A stretch of DNA of 64,000 nt. Source: Macondimonas sp045864775 (GTDB lineage: Bacteria > Pseudomonadota > Gammaproteobacteria > UBA5335). Both the position numbers and the translations under genes were made by a program. The notes under the pieces were generated by a model. That model made no database searches. It was not told the origin of the DNA and saw only the letters and a list, made by a program, of their open reading frames with translations. The stretch spans positions 806,001 through 870,000 of the forward strand of contig BTVR01000002.1 in NCBI GenBank assembly GCA_045864775.1, written 5' to 3'. Positions 63,761 to 64,000 of the stretch are shown here, piece by piece (position 1 is the first letter of the stretch; every line of letters starts with the position of its first letter).

Positions 63761-64000
63761 GGGGCGACCTGGTTTCGACGGAGGTCGCGAAGCCCGCGGT
63801 GCATGCCGAGGTGCAGTGCCCCTCGTTAATCACACTGCAAACCAAATAGTTGCCAACGACGACAACTACGCACTCGCCGCTTAAAACCCGGTAGGGTGCC
63901 GTCTGACCGGGGACGTGCCTGTGCGCCCGGCCTCCAGGCGTCATCTCTCACAGGATCGCGATCTCACTCGCCCGGAGTCGAATCGCTAAAGCTATCCGGG
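63761..64000 (+). ncRNA. ssrA: Transfer-messenger RNA, 3' part cut by window edge
   Basis: The 5' end GGGGCGACCTGGTTTCGACG is the tmRNA acceptor strand and D-loop region. The tag reading frame at 63852-63884 encodes ANDDNYALAA and then TAA, ending in the degron LAA type expected in proteobacteria. Pseudoknot sequences follow. The 3' T arm and CCA lie beyond the window. Confidence 0.96.

Overview
The window is about 64 kb of GC-rich, densely packed bacterial chromosome with no insertion sequence, prophage or CRISPR array that I can see. Gene order points to a gammaproteobacterium: ribH-nusB-thiL-pgpA; lptF/lptG divergent from pepA-holC-valS; pcnB-folK; and a long run recN / grpE-dnaK-dnaJ-dapB-carA-carB-greA with fur, bamE, rnfH, smpB and ssrA at the end. 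HrcA with CIRCE operators, FolE2, a NasS/NasT nitrate system and an alginate-export-type porin suggest a lineage outside the enterics, perhaps near the Chromatiales. I cannot name the genus.

Layout. 1-3.5 kb: riboflavin, thiamine, phospholipid and pterin/queuosine genes. 3.7-5.4 kb: three tandem small secreted proteins sharing one leader. 5.5-7.7 kb: groESL under a CIRCE operator. 7.8-12.5 kb: a P-type ATPase translationally coupled to formaldehyde-detoxifying AdhC, then small conserved proteins. 12.6-15.5 kb: an unknown alpha/beta-hydrolase-like protein facing a VTT membrane protein and a sulfotransferase. 15.6-22 kb: SPOR protein, coaX, birA, plsY, an M61 peptidase and two lipoproteins. 22-29.2 kb: a complete nitrate-uptake regulon (nrtD, nrtB, nrtA, nasS, porin, nasT). 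29.3-39.4 kb: housekeeping genes including tRNA-Glu, lptFG, pepA, holC and valS. 39.6-43.2 kb: a minimal ethanolamine module (permease, EutB, EutC). 43.2-48.3 kb: a MoxR-DUF58-transglutaminase operon and small proteins. 48.3-64 kb: greA, carAB, dapB, the DnaK chaperone system, hrcA, nadK, recN, fur, bamE, rnfH, smpB and a truncated ssrA.

The most informative part is the nitrate locus. Two transcription units (porin; nasS-nrtA-nrtB-nrtD) each show a sigma-54 type promoter (GG-N10-GC). Each also has two hairpins carrying hexaloops with A at position 1 and G at position 4, which is the ANTAR recognition motif. In both leaders the second hairpin overlaps the 5' arm of a strong intrinsic terminator. 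NasT, the ANTAR antiterminator, and NasS, its nitrate-sensing partner, are encoded at the same locus. With ethanolamine deamination nearby, the window is rich in nitrogen scavenging.

Heat-shock control is layered. groESL and hrcA carry CIRCE operators next to vegetative promoters, while grpE and dnaK each have a sigma-32-like promoter; the grpE one straddles the 3' end of hrcA. The least explained genes are the three tandem secreted proteins (3727-5344), the sulfotransferase/VTT pair and the 298-residue hydrolase-like protein. All sequence readings were made by eye; no database search was run.
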